Origin: Cellulomonas fimi
GTDB lineage: Bacteria > Actinomycetota > Actinomycetes > Actinomycetales > Cellulomonadaceae
DNA length: 64,000 nucleotides
Direction: 5' to 3'
NCBI RefSeq assembly: GCF_028527925.1
Contig: NZ_JAPESW010000016.1
Location: 1 to 64,000, forward strand
Position numbers and translations under genes: made by a program. Position 1 is the stretch's first letter, and each line of letters begins with the position of its first letter. The notes under the pieces were generated by a model. The model saw only the letters and a program-made list of their open reading frames with translations. It was not told where the DNA came from and did no database searches. Positions 25,701 to 34,072 of the stretch are shown here, one piece after another.

Positions 25701-25737
25701 CGGTCGGGTGCGCCCGGATCGTCGCAGGCAGGGCCCC

Positions 25738-26904
25738 TCAGGCGAAGCGCGTCATGTGGGACTGGACGTTCGCCACGTACTGCCGCGTGTCGGTGAACAT
25801 GCCGTTGCGCTTCACGGACGCGGCGCCCTGGTAGTACCCGGCGATCGCGGTCGGCAGGTCGGGGGCGTTGCGCACGAGCGAACGCAGGATCGCGACGCCG
25901 GCGGTGACGTTGTCGTCGGGGTTCAGCAGGTCGAGCGGGCGGCCGACGAGGTCGGACGCCCACGCGCCGGACGACGGGATGACCTGCATCGTGCCGATCG
26001 CGTTCGCGGGGGAGACGACGGCGTGGTTGAAGCCCGACTCCTGGTACGCGACGGCGAGCGCGAGCGCGGGGTCGACGCCGTAGGCCCGGGCGGTCGCGAC
26101 GATCTTGGCCTTCATGTCCGCCTTGGACGGCACCGCGCGCGAGCGCAGCGCGGCCAGGTTGGCGTTGGCCGCGGACACCGTCGCCGCCGGGTAGCTGCGG
26201 CCCGCGAACGTCGAGCCGACGCTCGTCGCCGCGGCGGGCGCGACACCCGGGATGGTGAGCGTCTGCCCGATGCGGATGAACGCGCGGGCGTCGAGGCCGT
26301 TGGCGGCGACGACGGCCGACACCGTCGTGCCGTACCGGCTCGCGATGGCGGACACCGTCTCCCCGCCGGCGACGGTGTGCGTCGCGGACGCGGGCGCGGC
26401 GGCGACCGTGGGCGTCGCGGCGGCGGCGCTGCCACCGCCGGAGGCGCCCGGGACGGTGAGCGTCTGGCCGGCACGGATGAACGCGCGTGAGTCCAGGCCG
26501 TTCGCGGCGACGATCGCGGCGACGGTCGTGCCGTGCCTGCTCGCGATGCGGCTCACGGTGTCGCCCGTGCGGACGGTGTAGGACGCGGCGGAGGGCGCCG
26601 GTGCGGTCGTCGCGGCCGGGGCGACGCGGACGCCCGACGAGCCCGACGGCACGGTGAGGACCTGGCCGACGCGGATGAACGCGCGCGCGTCGAGACCGTT
26701 GGCCTGCCGGACCGCCGCGACGGTCGACCCGTGCCGGGCCGCGATGTGGCTCACGGTGTCGCCCGAGCGGACGGTGACCTGCTCGTCGGCGTGGGCGGCG
26801 GTGCCGGTCGCGGTGACCGCGACGGCGGCGACGGCGAGCGTGGCGCCCGTGGCGGTCGCGGTGCGGCGCAGGCCGTCTGCGCGGGACGTGGCGAGCGGCG
26901 ACAT
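25738..26904 (-). CDS. secreted LysM lytic transglycosylase
   Basis: Exported peptidoglycan hydrolase, 388 aa. A signal peptide with an Arg-rich start and hydrophobic Ala/Val core ends near AHA (about 39). Three LysM repeats (about 43-86, 107-150, 175-218) share the pattern GDTVS-IA-RHGTTVAA-V-ANGLD-RAFIR-GQ-LTVP and bind glycan chains. The C-terminal SLT domain has YQESGF with the catalytic Glu near 287, SPANAIGTMQVIP and IAGYYQG. ATG 26904 has GGAGGGG upstream. The neighbouring PASTA kinase suggests a shared role in cell-wall growth; this is inference. Confidence 0.93.
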   Translation of the reverse strand: MSPLATSRADGLRRTATATGATLAVAAVAVTATGTAAHADEQVTVRSGDTVSHIAARHGSTVAAVRQANGLDARAFIRVGQVLTVPSGSSGVRVAPAATTAPAPSAASYTVRTGDTVSRIASRHGTTVAAIVAANGLDSRAFIRAGQTLTVPGASGGGSAAAATPTVAAAPASATHTVAGGETVSAIASRYGTTVSAVVAANGLDARAFIRIGQTLTIPGVAPAAATSVGSTFAGRSYPAATVSAANANLAALRSRAVPSKADMKAKIVATARAYGVDPALALAVAYQESGFNHAVVSPANAIGTMQVIPSSGAWASDLVGRPLDLLNPDDNVTAGVAILRSLVRNAPDLPTAIAGYYQGAASVKRNGMFTDTRQYVANVQSHMTRFA

Positions 26905-27038
26905 GACGGCCCCCTCCGGTGGGTCTGGAGTGACCCGTGGTGCTGGTGTGAAACAAGTGACAGAAATTGAACGTAGCCGAGCGCCCAGGGGAGCGAAAGG
27001 CGGCTGGGCGAATTGCGCGGCTGTCATTCGCCGATGCG
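26905..27038. other. divergent leader region, LysM gene / Rv2175c-like gene
   Basis: Minus-strand TACGTT at 26969-26974 is a possible -10 for the LysM gene. The leader was examined for a c-di-AMP (ydaO-type) riboswitch, which often precedes actinobacterial wall hydrolases, but its conserved blocks were not found. Confidence 0.35.
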
Positions 27039-27044
27039 TACTCT
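27039..27044 (+). promoter_or_regulatory. -10 element, leaderless start of Rv2175c-like gene
   Basis: TACTCT, six bases before GTG 27051. Confidence 0.5.
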
Positions 27045-27050
27045 TGACGG

Positions 27051-27464
27051 GTGAACGACGCATCCGACGCCCTCGACCGCCTCGTCGACGAGTGGCTCAC
27101 CGTGCCCGACGTCGCCGAGCGCACGGGGCTCGACGCCGGCAAGGTCCGACGTCTCCTGCAGGAGCGACGGCTCGTCGGCGCACGCCGCGGCGAGCCGCGC
27201 GTGCTGTCCGTGCCGGCCGCGTTCCTGGTACCCGGCCACCTCGCGAACCCCGCGCAGCCGACCACGCCGCGTGCGGACGACGCGTGGACGGTGCTCGCGT
27301 CGCTCCAGGGCACGCTCACGGTGCTCGCCGACGCAGGGTTCTCGGACGAGGAGGCGATCGCCTGGCTCTTCACGCCCGACGACTCCCTGCCGGGCACCCC
27401 CGTCGACGCGCTGCGCGCGGGGCGCAAGACCGAGGTCCGGCGACGGGCGCAGGCCGAGCTCTGA
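27051..27464 (+). CDS. Rv2175c-like DNA-binding protein
   Basis: Small winged-helix-type DNA-binding protein, 137 aa. The N-terminal part (WLTVPDVAERTGLDAGKVRRLLQERRLVGARR) is an HTH, and the C-terminal region (LQGTLTVLADAGFSDEEAIAWLFTPDDSLPGTPVDALRAG) is the family-specific helical domain. In M. tuberculosis Rv2175c is a substrate of the adjacent kinase PknL, and phosphorylation weakens DNA binding. Here the kinase gene is also close by, so a kinase-substrate pair is plausible. Convergent with the polyprenyl synthase, 22 bases apart. Confidence 0.88.
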   Translation: MNDASDALDRLVDEWLTVPDVAERTGLDAGKVRRLLQERRLVGARRGEPRVLSVPAAFLVPGHLANPAQPTTPRADDAWTVLASLQGTLTVLADAGFSDEEAIAWLFTPDDSLPGTPVDALRAGRKTEVRRRAQAEL

Positions 27465-27486
27465 CGCCCCCGGCAGACCGGTCGGG

Positions 27487-28605
27487 TCAGGCGTGCCGGT
27501 CGACCGCGGCGTGCGCGACGTCCGCGAGGCGTGACGCGGCGGGCTCGGGCCAGCCGCGAGCCTCCATGGCGCCGAACGCGCGAGCGGCGAGCTCCTCGAT
27601 CATGCGCTCGATCTCCTCGACCGCTCCGCTCGAGGCGACGGCGGCCGCGAGGCGGGCGACCAGGTCGTCGGACATCGCGCGGTCGCCCAGGTGGTCGCGG
27701 AGCAGCGCGACCGTCGCGTCGTCGCCGCGGGCGCGGGCGAGGCGCACGGCTCGCGCGACCAGCACGGTCCGCTTGCCCTCGCGGAGGTCGTCGCCCGCGG
27801 GCTTGCCCGTCCTCGACGGGTCGCCGAAGACCCCGAGCAGGTCGTCCCGCAGCTGGAACGCCTCCCCGAGCGGGAGCCCGATGGCGGCGCACGCCGCGAG
27901 CGCGTCGGCGTCGGCGTCGGCGAGCGCCGCCCCCAGCACCATCGGGTGCTCCACGCTGTAGCGCGCGGACTTCGCCTGGATGACGCGCCGGGCGCGCCGC
28001 TCGTCGGCGTCCGGGTCCGTGCCCCAGGGCGTGGCCTGGGCGAGGACGTCGAGGTACTGCCCGACGGTGACCTCGGTCCGCATGAGGTCGAAGACGCCGC
28101 GCGTCGCGGTCGCCCGCCGCACCGGCGCCCCGGCGAGCGCGGCCGCGAACTCCTGCTCGCTCGCGACGAGCGCGAGGTCGCCGAGGAGGATCGCCGCCGA
28201 CGCCCCGAACCGCTCGGCGTCCCCCACGAGCCCGAGGGTGCCGTGCATCCGCTCGAAGGCGCGGTGGGCCGACGGCATGCCGCGGCGGGTGTCGGAGTCG
28301 TCCATCACGTCGTCGTGGAAGAGCGCGGCCGCCTGGAAGAGCTCGAGCGCGGCGCCGACGCGCAGCACCGCCGCGGCCTCCGGCGTGCCGGGGACGCCGC
28401 CGTGCGCGCGCCAGGACCACCAGCAGAACGCCGCGCGCAGCCGCTTGCCGCCCGACAGCATCCGGGCGACGGCCTCGACGAGCGGGGCGGTGTCGTCACC
28501 GAGCGCCGACAGCTCCGCGGTGAGTCGCTCGACGTGCCCCGCGAGCAGCGCGTCGACCTGGGGGCGGACGTCCTCGAGGTCGACGAGTGCGGGGGAGGCG
28601 GTCAT
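27487..28605 (-). CDS. polyprenyl (geranylgeranyl-type) diphosphate synthase
   Basis: Trans-prenyltransferase extending allylic diphosphates with IPP, 372 aa. First Asp-rich motif FHDDVMDDSDTRRG, second motif LRDDLLGVFGD, and GGKRLRAAF for IPP binding are all present. Bulky or small residues before the first motif (LFQAAALFHDD) suggest a product longer than farnesyl, but chain length cannot be fixed by eye. M. tuberculosis has idsA2 at the same place in the conserved block. ATG 28605 lies six bases after TAGGCT. The upstream lipoprotein gene ends nine bases away on the same strand. Confidence 0.93.
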   Translation of the reverse strand: MTASPALVDLEDVRPQVDALLAGHVERLTAELSALGDDTAPLVEAVARMLSGGKRLRAAFCWWSWRAHGGVPGTPEAAAVLRVGAALELFQAAALFHDDVMDDSDTRRGMPSAHRAFERMHGTLGLVGDAERFGASAAILLGDLALVASEQEFAAALAGAPVRRATATRGVFDLMRTEVTVGQYLDVLAQATPWGTDPDADERRARRVIQAKSARYSVEHPMVLGAALADADADALAACAAIGLPLGEAFQLRDDLLGVFGDPSRTGKPAGDDLREGKRTVLVARAVRLARARGDDATVALLRDHLGDRAMSDDLVARLAAAVASSGAVEEIERMIEELAARAFGAMEARGWPEPAASRLADVAHAAVDRHA

Positions 28606-28611
28606 GACGGC

Positions 28612-28617
28612 AGCCTA
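28612..28617 (-). promoter_or_regulatory. -10 element, leaderless start of polyprenyl synthase gene
   Basis: TAGGCT on the minus strand, six bases before ATG 28605; its first three bases are the stop codon of the upstream lipoprotein gene. Confidence 0.5.
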
Positions 28618-29136
28618 GGCGGTCGTCGGGCGCACCTGTCCGCCGAGCGTGAGGGTGCGGACGCCGTCACGGTCGAGCACGCCGACGACGAGGAGCTCGC
28701 TGCCGTCACCCCGGGAGAAGGTGGACTGCGCGGCGAGCCCGCCCTCCGGGCTCGGCGGGGCGGACTCGGCGAAGCCGGCGGCCACGAGGGGTGCGCGGAC
28801 GGCGTCGAGCAGGGCCGCGGCGTCCTGCTCGGACCGCAGGTTGAGGCTGACGTCGAGGAGGTCCGAGCCCTCGACGGGGTGCACGGACGACACCAGCACC
28901 TCCGCGCCCGCGGGGACGGGCAGCAGGTCCGCGGGGAAGCCGTCCGCGAGCCGGCCGACCGTCGAGGCGGTCGCGTCCGCGTCGGGGAGCAGCGTCTCGG
29001 AGGGCTCGGGCGCGGCCGTGAGCGCGCTCGTGGGCGCACCGGTCGGCGTGACGGTCGCGGGCGCGCTCGTCGAGCACGCCGCCGCGGCGCCGGCGACGAG
29101 CACGGCGAGCACGGCGACACTCCAGGGGCGGGGCAC
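28615..29136 (-). CDS. putative lipoprotein, function unknown
   Basis: 173-aa exported protein. A short basic start (VPRPW) precedes a hydrophobic stretch VAVLAVLVAGAAAAC, whose last Cys (residue 21) is the lipidation site, then a Ser/Thr/Pro/Ala-rich tether. The mature domain (about 60-173) has repeated beta-like segments such as AEVLVSSVHPVEGSDLLDVSLNLRSEQDAAALLDAVRAPLVAAGF and ends near SELLVVGVLDRDGVRTLTLGG. No known family is recognised. GTG 29136 is chosen because TACCCT lies six bases upstream and it starts the signal peptide properly. Confidence 0.8.
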   Translation of the reverse strand: MPRPWSVAVLAVLVAGAAAACSTSAPATVTPTGAPTSALTAAPEPSETLLPDADATASTVGRLADGFPADLLPVPAGAEVLVSSVHPVEGSDLLDVSLNLRSEQDAAALLDAVRAPLVAAGFAESAPPSPEGGLAAQSTFSRGDGSELLVVGVLDRDGVRTLTLGGQVRPTTA

Positions 29137-29142
29137 CGCGCC

Positions 29143-29148
29143 AGGGTA
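29143..29148 (-). promoter_or_regulatory. -10 element, leaderless start of lipoprotein gene
   Basis: TACCCT on the minus strand, six bases before GTG 29136. Confidence 0.5.
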
Positions 29149-29278
29149 GTCGGCCCTCCCGCGCGCCGCGGCGGGCTCGGGGTCACCCAGCCGTCCACAT
29201 CCCCTCACCGCGGCGGTCCGCCCACAGCCCGGCCGACCACGCGCTCGCCGGTGGTGCGGGCCGCGGTGTGCTGCATCC

Positions 29279-30499
29279 ATGGAGACTTCGACCCTGCGCG
29301 TCAGCGAGCCCCGGGAGCTGCTGGCCCTCGTCCCGTACCGTCTCGGCTTCCGCCCCCGGGACAGCGCCGTCGCCGTCAGCCTGCGCGCGCCACGCGGGCA
29401 GGTCGGCCTGGTGGTCCGCGTGGACCTCGAGCAGCTCGCCGACCCCGACGACGGCGGACGGTGCGCGCGAGCGCTCGTCGGGCTGCTCGACCAGGACGGC
29501 GCGCGACGCGCGGTCCTCGTGCTGTACGTCGACGCCGACCCGCGGACGGGCGACCGCGGTCACGTCGCGCGCGCCGTCGACGCCTTCCGGGAGGCGTCCG
29601 CGGTGCCGCTCGACGACGTGCCCGTGTGGGTCGTGACCGCGTCGGGCTACCTCGCGCTGGACTGCGCCGACGACGCGTGCTGCCCGCCGGGCGGTCGGCC
29701 GCTGCTCGAGCTCGACAGCACCCAGACGAGCGCGCGGATGGTCCTCGCCGGGTCGGCCGTGGCCGACTCGCGGGGTGACCTCGGTCGGGTCCGCCGCGCC
29801 GGGGAGGACGCCCGACGCGGCGCGGCGCGGACCCGTCGGCGGAGGGAGCGGCGACGCGAGGTCGCGACGGCGCAGGGGCCGGCCGCGCTCGCGGCGTGGC
29901 GGCAGGACTGCCTCGCGGCGTGGCGGGCGGCGGTCGCGCAGGAGCGCGCCGCGGTGTCCGCGGAGTCCGGGGTGCGGGGCGACGGCTTGCCCGGCCCCGA
30001 CCTCACGGGTCCGGCGTCCGGTCCGGGAGCACCGGGTGCCGGCGGCGGGCCCGTCCGCCGGAGAGCGCCGTGGGGGCGGATCGAGGCCGGTCTCGTCGAC
30101 CGTCGGGTCCGCGACGCCGTCCTCGTCGGGATGGTCCCTGGGACGGGTGACCTCCCGGAGCGCAGCCTCGCGGGCGCCGCGGTGTCGGCGGGCGTCGACG
30201 CCGCCGTCGGTGCCGCCGTCGCGACCCTCGTCGACCCGGTCCGCGCCCTGCGCCCGCCGCCCGACGCGGACGTGCACGAGCGGGTGCTCGAGCGGGTCGT
30301 GGCGCACGGTCGCACGGGGCACCAGGCCCCGACGCTCACCCTGCTGGCGATGCTCGCGTGGTGGCGGGGCGACGGTGCCCGCGCGGCCGTCCTGCTCGAG
30401 CGCGCGCTCGCGGACGACCCCGCCCACCGGCTCGCGGGGTTGCTGGCCCACGTGCTCGCGGCCGCGGTGCCGCCGGGCTGGGCGCGGGCGTCGTGCTGA
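29279..30499 (+). CDS. DUF4192 family protein
   Basis: Actinobacterial DUF4192 protein, 406 aa, function unknown. The N-terminus LRVSEPRELLALVPYRLGFRPRDSAVAVSLR is the family signature. A middle segment (about 185-260) is very Arg/Ala/Gly-rich, and the C-terminal part (ALLAMLAWWRGDGARAAVLLERALADDPAHRLAGLLAHVL) resembles a TPR-like helical repeat, as is usual for the family. It lies just upstream of the universal stress gene on the same strand, 108 bases apart. ATG 29279 gives the normal family N-terminus. Confidence 0.88.
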   Translation: METSTLRVSEPRELLALVPYRLGFRPRDSAVAVSLRAPRGQVGLVVRVDLEQLADPDDGGRCARALVGLLDQDGARRAVLVLYVDADPRTGDRGHVARAVDAFREASAVPLDDVPVWVVTASGYLALDCADDACCPPGGRPLLELDSTQTSARMVLAGSAVADSRGDLGRVRRAGEDARRGAARTRRRRERRREVATAQGPAALAAWRQDCLAAWRAAVAQERAAVSAESGVRGDGLPGPDLTGPASGPGAPGAGGGPVRRRAPWGRIEAGLVDRRVRDAVLVGMVPGTGDLPERSLAGAAVSAGVDAAVGAAVATLVDPVRALRPPPDADVHERVLERVVAHGRTGHQAPTLTLLAMLAWWRGDGARAAVLLERALADDPAHRLAGLLAHVLAAAVPPGWARASC

Positions 30500-30607
30500 G
30501 GGCCGTGAACAGCGAACGGGCAGGTCCCGCGCGTGTGCCCTCGAAGGTGCGCCCCACCTCGGGTAGCGTCACGGCCACGGCGCGACGGTTGTGGACGAGG
30601 AGGACCG

Positions 30608-31006
30608 ATGGGCGGCATCGTGGTCGGTTACCTGGCGACCCCCGAGGGCCGGGCAGCCCTCGAGGCGGCGGTCGAGGAGGCGCGCCGGCACGACTCGAGG
30701 GTCGTCGTGGTGGTCAGCGCGCGACCCGACGAGGCGCCCGAGCAGCGCGCCCTGGCCGAGCAGGCGCTCGCCCAGGTCGAGACCGAGCTCACGGACGGGG
30801 GCATCCCGCACGAGCTGCGCCTCCTGGACGGCGGCGACGTCGCGGACGACCTGATCGGCACGGCTGAGGAGATCGACGCGCAGCTCGTGGTGATCGGCCT
30901 GCGGCGTCGGAGCCCGGTCGGCAAGCTCATCCTCGGGGCGAACGCGCAGCGGGTGCTGTTCGACGCACCGTGCCCCGTCCTGACGGTCAAGCCGGCCGCG
31001 AGCTGA
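30608..31006 (+). CDS. universal stress protein family
   Basis: Single UspA domain, 132 aa. The first strand is IVVGYLATPEGRAALEAAVEEA and the nucleotide loop is GLRRRSPVGKLILGANAQRVLFDAPCPVLTVK. The loop keeps the G-2X-G-9X-G spacing, but the usual Ser/Thr after the last Gly is replaced by Ala-Asn, so ATP binding is uncertain. Start ATG 30608 has GAGGAGG. It lies directly before the principal sigma-factor gene; any functional link is unproven. Confidence 0.9.
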   Translation: MGGIVVGYLATPEGRAALEAAVEEARRHDSRVVVVVSARPDEAPEQRALAEQALAQVETELTDGGIPHELRLLDGGDVADDLIGTAEEIDAQLVVIGLRRRSPVGKLILGANAQRVLFDAPCPVLTVKPAAS

Positions 31007-31183
31007 CGGGTCCTCGACGCGGTCCTCGCGCCGACGTGCGTGCGGTCCGTGCCCGCGATCCGGACGCCGCCGCGCGGGAATGCGCAGGGGCGCTCGTCCG
31101 TTGGAATGACGTCAGCCCGTGTGCGGGCGCCCGAGGTCGGCGCCACACCCGCAGGCGCAGCCGCCGCGCGCGGTGTCCGCCGG

Positions 31184-31189
31184 TACAAT
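31184..31189 (+). promoter_or_regulatory. sigma-factor gene -10 element
   Basis: TACAAT with no recognisable -35 within 17 bases. It implies a leader of about 45 bases that contains a small hairpin (CCCGG/CCGGG, 31202-31219) and an AAAGG ribosome site before GTG 31244. Confidence 0.5.
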
Positions 31190-31243
31190 ATGGGTCTACC
31201 TCCCGGCTCCCGCTCCGGGTGTCTTTCTGCCGAAAGGTAATTC

Positions 31244-32857
31244 GTGTCGTCCCAGACCCCGCATCCCGCGCTCCCGCGCGAGTTCGAGCACCCCGCCCTC
31301 CAGGAGCTGGTCCTCCGGGGGCGGACCCATGGCACCGTCAGCGCCGAGGAGCTGCGTACGGCCTGCGAGCAGGCGGATGTCCAGGACCCGAAGCGTCTGA
31401 AGGCCGTCATGCGCGGCCTCGGCACCGCGGGCATCGGCGTGCAGCAGCCCGCCGCCGCGGCCCCGGCCCGCGCGGTCGCGGCCACGAGCGCCAAGGCGCG
31501 CACGTCCACGAAGGCGGTCGTGGCCCGCGACGAGGCCGACGCCGAGCCCACCGCCCGTCCGGCGGCCAAGAAGACGACGGCCAAGGCCGCGGCCGGCGCC
31601 GCGAAGGCCACGGCCAAGCCCGCGGCGAAGTCGACGGGCCCGAAGACCACCACGAAGGCGGCCGCCAAGGCCGCGGCGCCCGGCAAGTCCGCCGACACCG
31701 ACGAGGAGATCGAGGACGTCGAGGACCTCGACGACGTCGAGATCGAGCCCGAGACGCTCGAGGAGGTCGACGTCGCGACGGACGAGACCGAGGAGTCCAC
31801 GGACTCCGAGGAGAGCGACGACGAGGAGACGACGCCTGCGGCCAAGCCGGCGGCGGGCACCGAGGAGGAGTCGGAGGACAGCGCCGGTTTCGTCTACTCC
31901 GACGCCGACGACGACGACGCCCCCGTCCAGCAGGTCGTCACGGCCGGCGCCACGGCCGACCCGGTCAAGGACTACCTGAAGCAGATCGGCAAGGTCGCGC
32001 TGCTGAACGCCGAGCAGGAGGTCGAGCTCGCGAAGCGCATCGAGGCCGGCCTGTTCGCCGAGGAGCGCCTGAACTCCGGTGTCGCGATGGAGCCCAAGCT
32101 GCGTCGCGAGCTCGAGTGGATCGCGGGGGACGGGCGTCGTGCCAAGAACCACCTGCTCGAGGCGAACCTGCGACTCGTCGTCTCGCTCGCCAAGCGCTAC
32201 ACCGGCCGCGGCATGCTGTTCCTGGACCTCATCCAGGAGGGCAACCTCGGTCTGATCCGCGCGGTCGAGAAGTTCGACTACACCAAGGGCTACAAGTTCT
32301 CGACGTACGCGACGTGGTGGATCCGCCAGGCGATCACCCGCGCGATGGCCGACCAGGCCCGCACGATCCGCATCCCGGTGCACATGGTCGAGGTCATCAA
32401 CAAGCTCGCGCGCGTGCAGCGCCAGATGCTCCAGGACCTGGGTCGCGAGCCCACGCCGGAGGAGCTCGCCAAGGAGCTCGACATGACGCCCGAGAAGGTC
32501 GTCGAGGTCCAGAAGTACGGCCGCGAGCCCATCTCGCTGCACACGCCCCTCGGTGAGGACGGCGACAGCGAGTTCGGTGACCTCATCGAGGACTCCGAGG
32601 CCGTGGTCCCGGCCGACGCGGTGAGCTTCACGCTCCTGCAGGAGCAGCTGCACCAGGTCCTCGACACGCTGTCCGAGCGCGAGGCCGGCGTCGTGTCCAT
32701 GCGGTTCGGCCTCACGGACGGTCAGCCGAAGACGCTCGACGAGATCGGCAAGGTCTACGGCGTGACGCGTGAGCGCATCCGTCAGATCGAGTCGAAGACG
32801 ATGTCGAAGCTGCGCCACCCGTCGCGCTCGCAGGTCCTGCGCGACTACCTGGACTGA
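31244..32857 (+). CDS. sigA: principal RNA polymerase sigma factor (HrdB/SigA type)
   Basis: Housekeeping sigma-70, 537 aa. Residues 1-70 form a reduced region 1.1; about 70-225 is low-complexity (Ala/Lys-rich, then strongly acidic). Region 1.2 begins at [16 protein letters not shown], region 2 has [39 protein letters not shown], region 3 [14 protein letters not shown] and region 4 the helix-turn-helix [19 protein letters not shown]. All core-binding and -10/-35 reading segments are complete. An AAAGG site precedes GTG 31244. In mycobacteria and Streptomyces the same gene sits near suhB, dut and parE, as here. Confidence 0.97.
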   Translation: MSSQTPHPALPREFEHPALQELVLRGRTHGTVSAEELRTACEQADVQDPKRLKAVMRGLGTAGIGVQQPAAAAPARAVAATSAKARTSTKAVVARDEADAEPTARPAAKKTTAKAAAGAAKATAKPAAKSTGPKTTTKAAAKAAAPGKSADTDEEIEDVEDLDDVEIEPETLEEVDVATDETEESTDSEESDDEETTPAAKPAAGTEEESEDSAGFVYSDADDDDAPVQQVVTAGATADPVKDYLKQIGKVALLNAEQEVELAKRIEAGLFAEERLNSGVAMEPKLRRELEWIAGDGRRAKNHLLEANLRLVVSLAKRYTGRGMLFLDLIQEGNLGLIRAVEKFDYTKGYKFSTYATWWIRQAITRAMADQARTIRIPVHMVEVINKLARVQRQMLQDLGREPTPEELAKELDMTPEKVVEVQKYGREPISLHTPLGEDGDSEFGDLIEDSEAVVPADAVSFTLLQEQLHQVLDTLSEREAGVVSMRFGLTDGQPKTLDEIGKVYGVTRERIRQIESKTMSKLRHPSRSQVLRDYLD

Positions 32858-32877
32858 CCGGTCCGGCACGACGCCCC

Positions 32878-32913
32878 GGAGCCCGTCCCCGCCTCGACGC
32901 GGGGGCGGGCTCC
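32878..32913 (+). terminator. sigma-factor gene terminator
   Basis: Fifteen-base stem GGAGCCCGTCCCCGC (32878-32892) with GCGGGGGCGGGCTCC (32899-32913), one G-T wobble, loop CTCGAC, 21 bases after the stop. Confidence 0.8.
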
Positions 32914-33048
32914 GTCGTTCGTGCGCACGGGCATCCGGAGGCCGGAGCGGGCCCGGGTCCCGGCGTCGTCGGAAGGGAGCGAGGTGCGGCGCCCGCAGCC
33001 GTGACACGACGGGAGGGTGCTCGCGCCATCTTCGTTCATCGGTGAGTC

Positions 33049-33077
33049 TTGACTAACGGTTAGTGACGGCTGACGAT
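33049..33077 (+). promoter_or_regulatory. arsR promoter overlapped by palindromic operator
   Basis: ACTAAC-G-GTTAGT (33052-33064) is a perfect inverted repeat. It covers a TTGACT -35 (33049-33054), 17 bases from GACGAT (33072-33077). Binding there would block RNA polymerase, so self-repression by the ArsR protein is likely. Confidence 0.6.
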
Positions 33078-33141
33078 AGCGGTGTTGATCGTCCGACGAC
33101 CGGAGGTGCCCGATGCGCCGTCAGCAGGGGTGGGTGTCGCC

Positions 33142-33495
33142 GTGACGCCTCCCGACGAGACCCTGCGCGCGCTCGCCGAGCCGCGCCGCCGCGAGATCCT
33201 CTCGCTCCTGGCGCACGACGAGCTGCCCGTCGGCCGCCTGGCCGAGGCCTTCGACGTGTCGCGCAGCGCGGTGAGCCAGCACCTGCGCGTGCTCTCGGAC
33301 GCCGGGCTGGTGACGCACCGCAGCGTGGGCACCCGGAACCTCTACCGTGCGCGCCCGCAGGGGCTCGCCGAGCTCCGGGCGTTCCTCGACGAGACATGGG
33401 CTGCGTCGCTCGACGTCGCGCGCCGCCTGGCCGAGGCGGACGCGGGCTCCGGGGCGGGCACCGACGACGAAGGGACGAGCCGTGCCTCCGCGTGA
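33142..33495 (+). CDS. ArsR/SmtB family transcriptional regulator
   Basis: Winged-helix repressor of about 117 aa. LRALAEPRRREILSLLAHDELPVGRLAEAFDVSRSAVSQHLRVLSDAGLVTHRSVGTRNLYRA is the full ArsR DNA-binding domain, including the recognition helix SRSAVSQHLRVL. There is no CxC metal site, so this belongs to the metal-independent class often paired with SRPBCC proteins. GTG 33142 is the likely start (GGGGTGGG upstream); GTG 33130 is possible. Its 3-prime end overlaps the SRPBCC gene by 14 bases. Probably controls its own operon. Confidence 0.92.
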   Translation: MTPPDETLRALAEPRRREILSLLAHDELPVGRLAEAFDVSRSAVSQHLRVLSDAGLVTHRSVGTRNLYRARPQGLAELRAFLDETWAASLDVARRLAEADAGSGAGTDDEGTSRASA

Positions 33496-34072
33496 CGTCA
33501 CGGGCGAGCTAGCGCCGGTCGTGCCGCTCGTACCGCCACCGGTCCGGCGGTCGACGCTCGTGCGCGCTCCGCTGGAGCGCACGTTCGACGTGTTCGTCAC
33601 CGAGATCGGCGCGTGGTGGCCCGTCGCCCCGTTCTCGATCGGCACGGACCGCGTGCGCGACGTGACCGTGGACCCGCGGATGGGCGGGGTCGTCGTGGAG
33701 ACGTGGGACGACGGCAGCACGCACACGTGGGGTCGGATGCTCGCCTGGGACCCGCCGCACGGGTTCACCATGTCGTGGACGATCACGCCGGAGCCGACCG
33801 AGGTCGAGCTCACGTTCCGCTCGCTCGCGCCGTCGCTCACGCGCGTCTCCGTCGAGCACCGGGGCTGGGAGCGGATGACCGAGGCGCAGCTCGAGGCGGC
33901 GTGCGCGCTGCCCGGCGGCTACCGCGGCGGCGCGTTCGTCCGCGGGTGGGGCGTCGTCCTCGACGCGCTCGCACGTCACGCGGCCGGTGACGCCGACGCC
34001 GACGCTGGTTCAGCCGGAGACGCAACCGCAACCGCAGCCGGAGACGCCGACGCAGAGGGAGAGGAGCGGTGA
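33482..34072 (+). CDS. SRPBCC (AHSA1-like) domain protein
   Basis: START/Bet v1-like ligand-binding protein, 196 aa. STLVRAPLERTFDVFVTEIGAWWPVAPFSIG, GGVVVETWDDGSTHTWGRMLAWDPPHGFTMSWT and LTRVSVEHRGWERM are the typical strands of the AHSA1-like pocket. The last 28 residues are a low-complexity Asp/Ala/Gly/Glu tail. GTG 33482 has GAAGGGA upstream and overlaps arsR. ArsR-SRPBCC pairs are a common two-gene unit, but the ligand is generally unknown. Its stop overlaps the YciI gene start (GTGA). Confidence 0.9.
   Translation: MPPRDVTGELAPVVPLVPPPVRRSTLVRAPLERTFDVFVTEIGAWWPVAPFSIGTDRVRDVTVDPRMGGVVVETWDDGSTHTWGRMLAWDPPHGFTMSWTITPEPTEVELTFRSLAPSLTRVSVEHRGWERMTEAQLEAACALPGGYRGGAFVRGWGVVLDALARHAAGDADADAGSAGDATATAAGDADAEGEER

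Noticed and set aside
26905..27050. Possible c-di-AMP riboswitch before the LysM transglycosylase
   Set aside because: The region is short, and the conserved blocks of the ydaO/yuaA class are not visible.
23684..28420. Minus-strand open frame of about 1578 codons
   Set aside because: Only 23684-25687 reads as the kinase. The rest is antisense to or out of frame with the LysM, Rv2175c-like and prenyl synthase genes and has the Arg/Pro/Ala-rich look of a shadow frame.
27487..28605. Assigning farnesyl, geranylgeranyl or longer product to the prenyl synthase
   Set aside because: Chain length depends on residues before the first Asp-rich motif and on structure; no confident call by eye.
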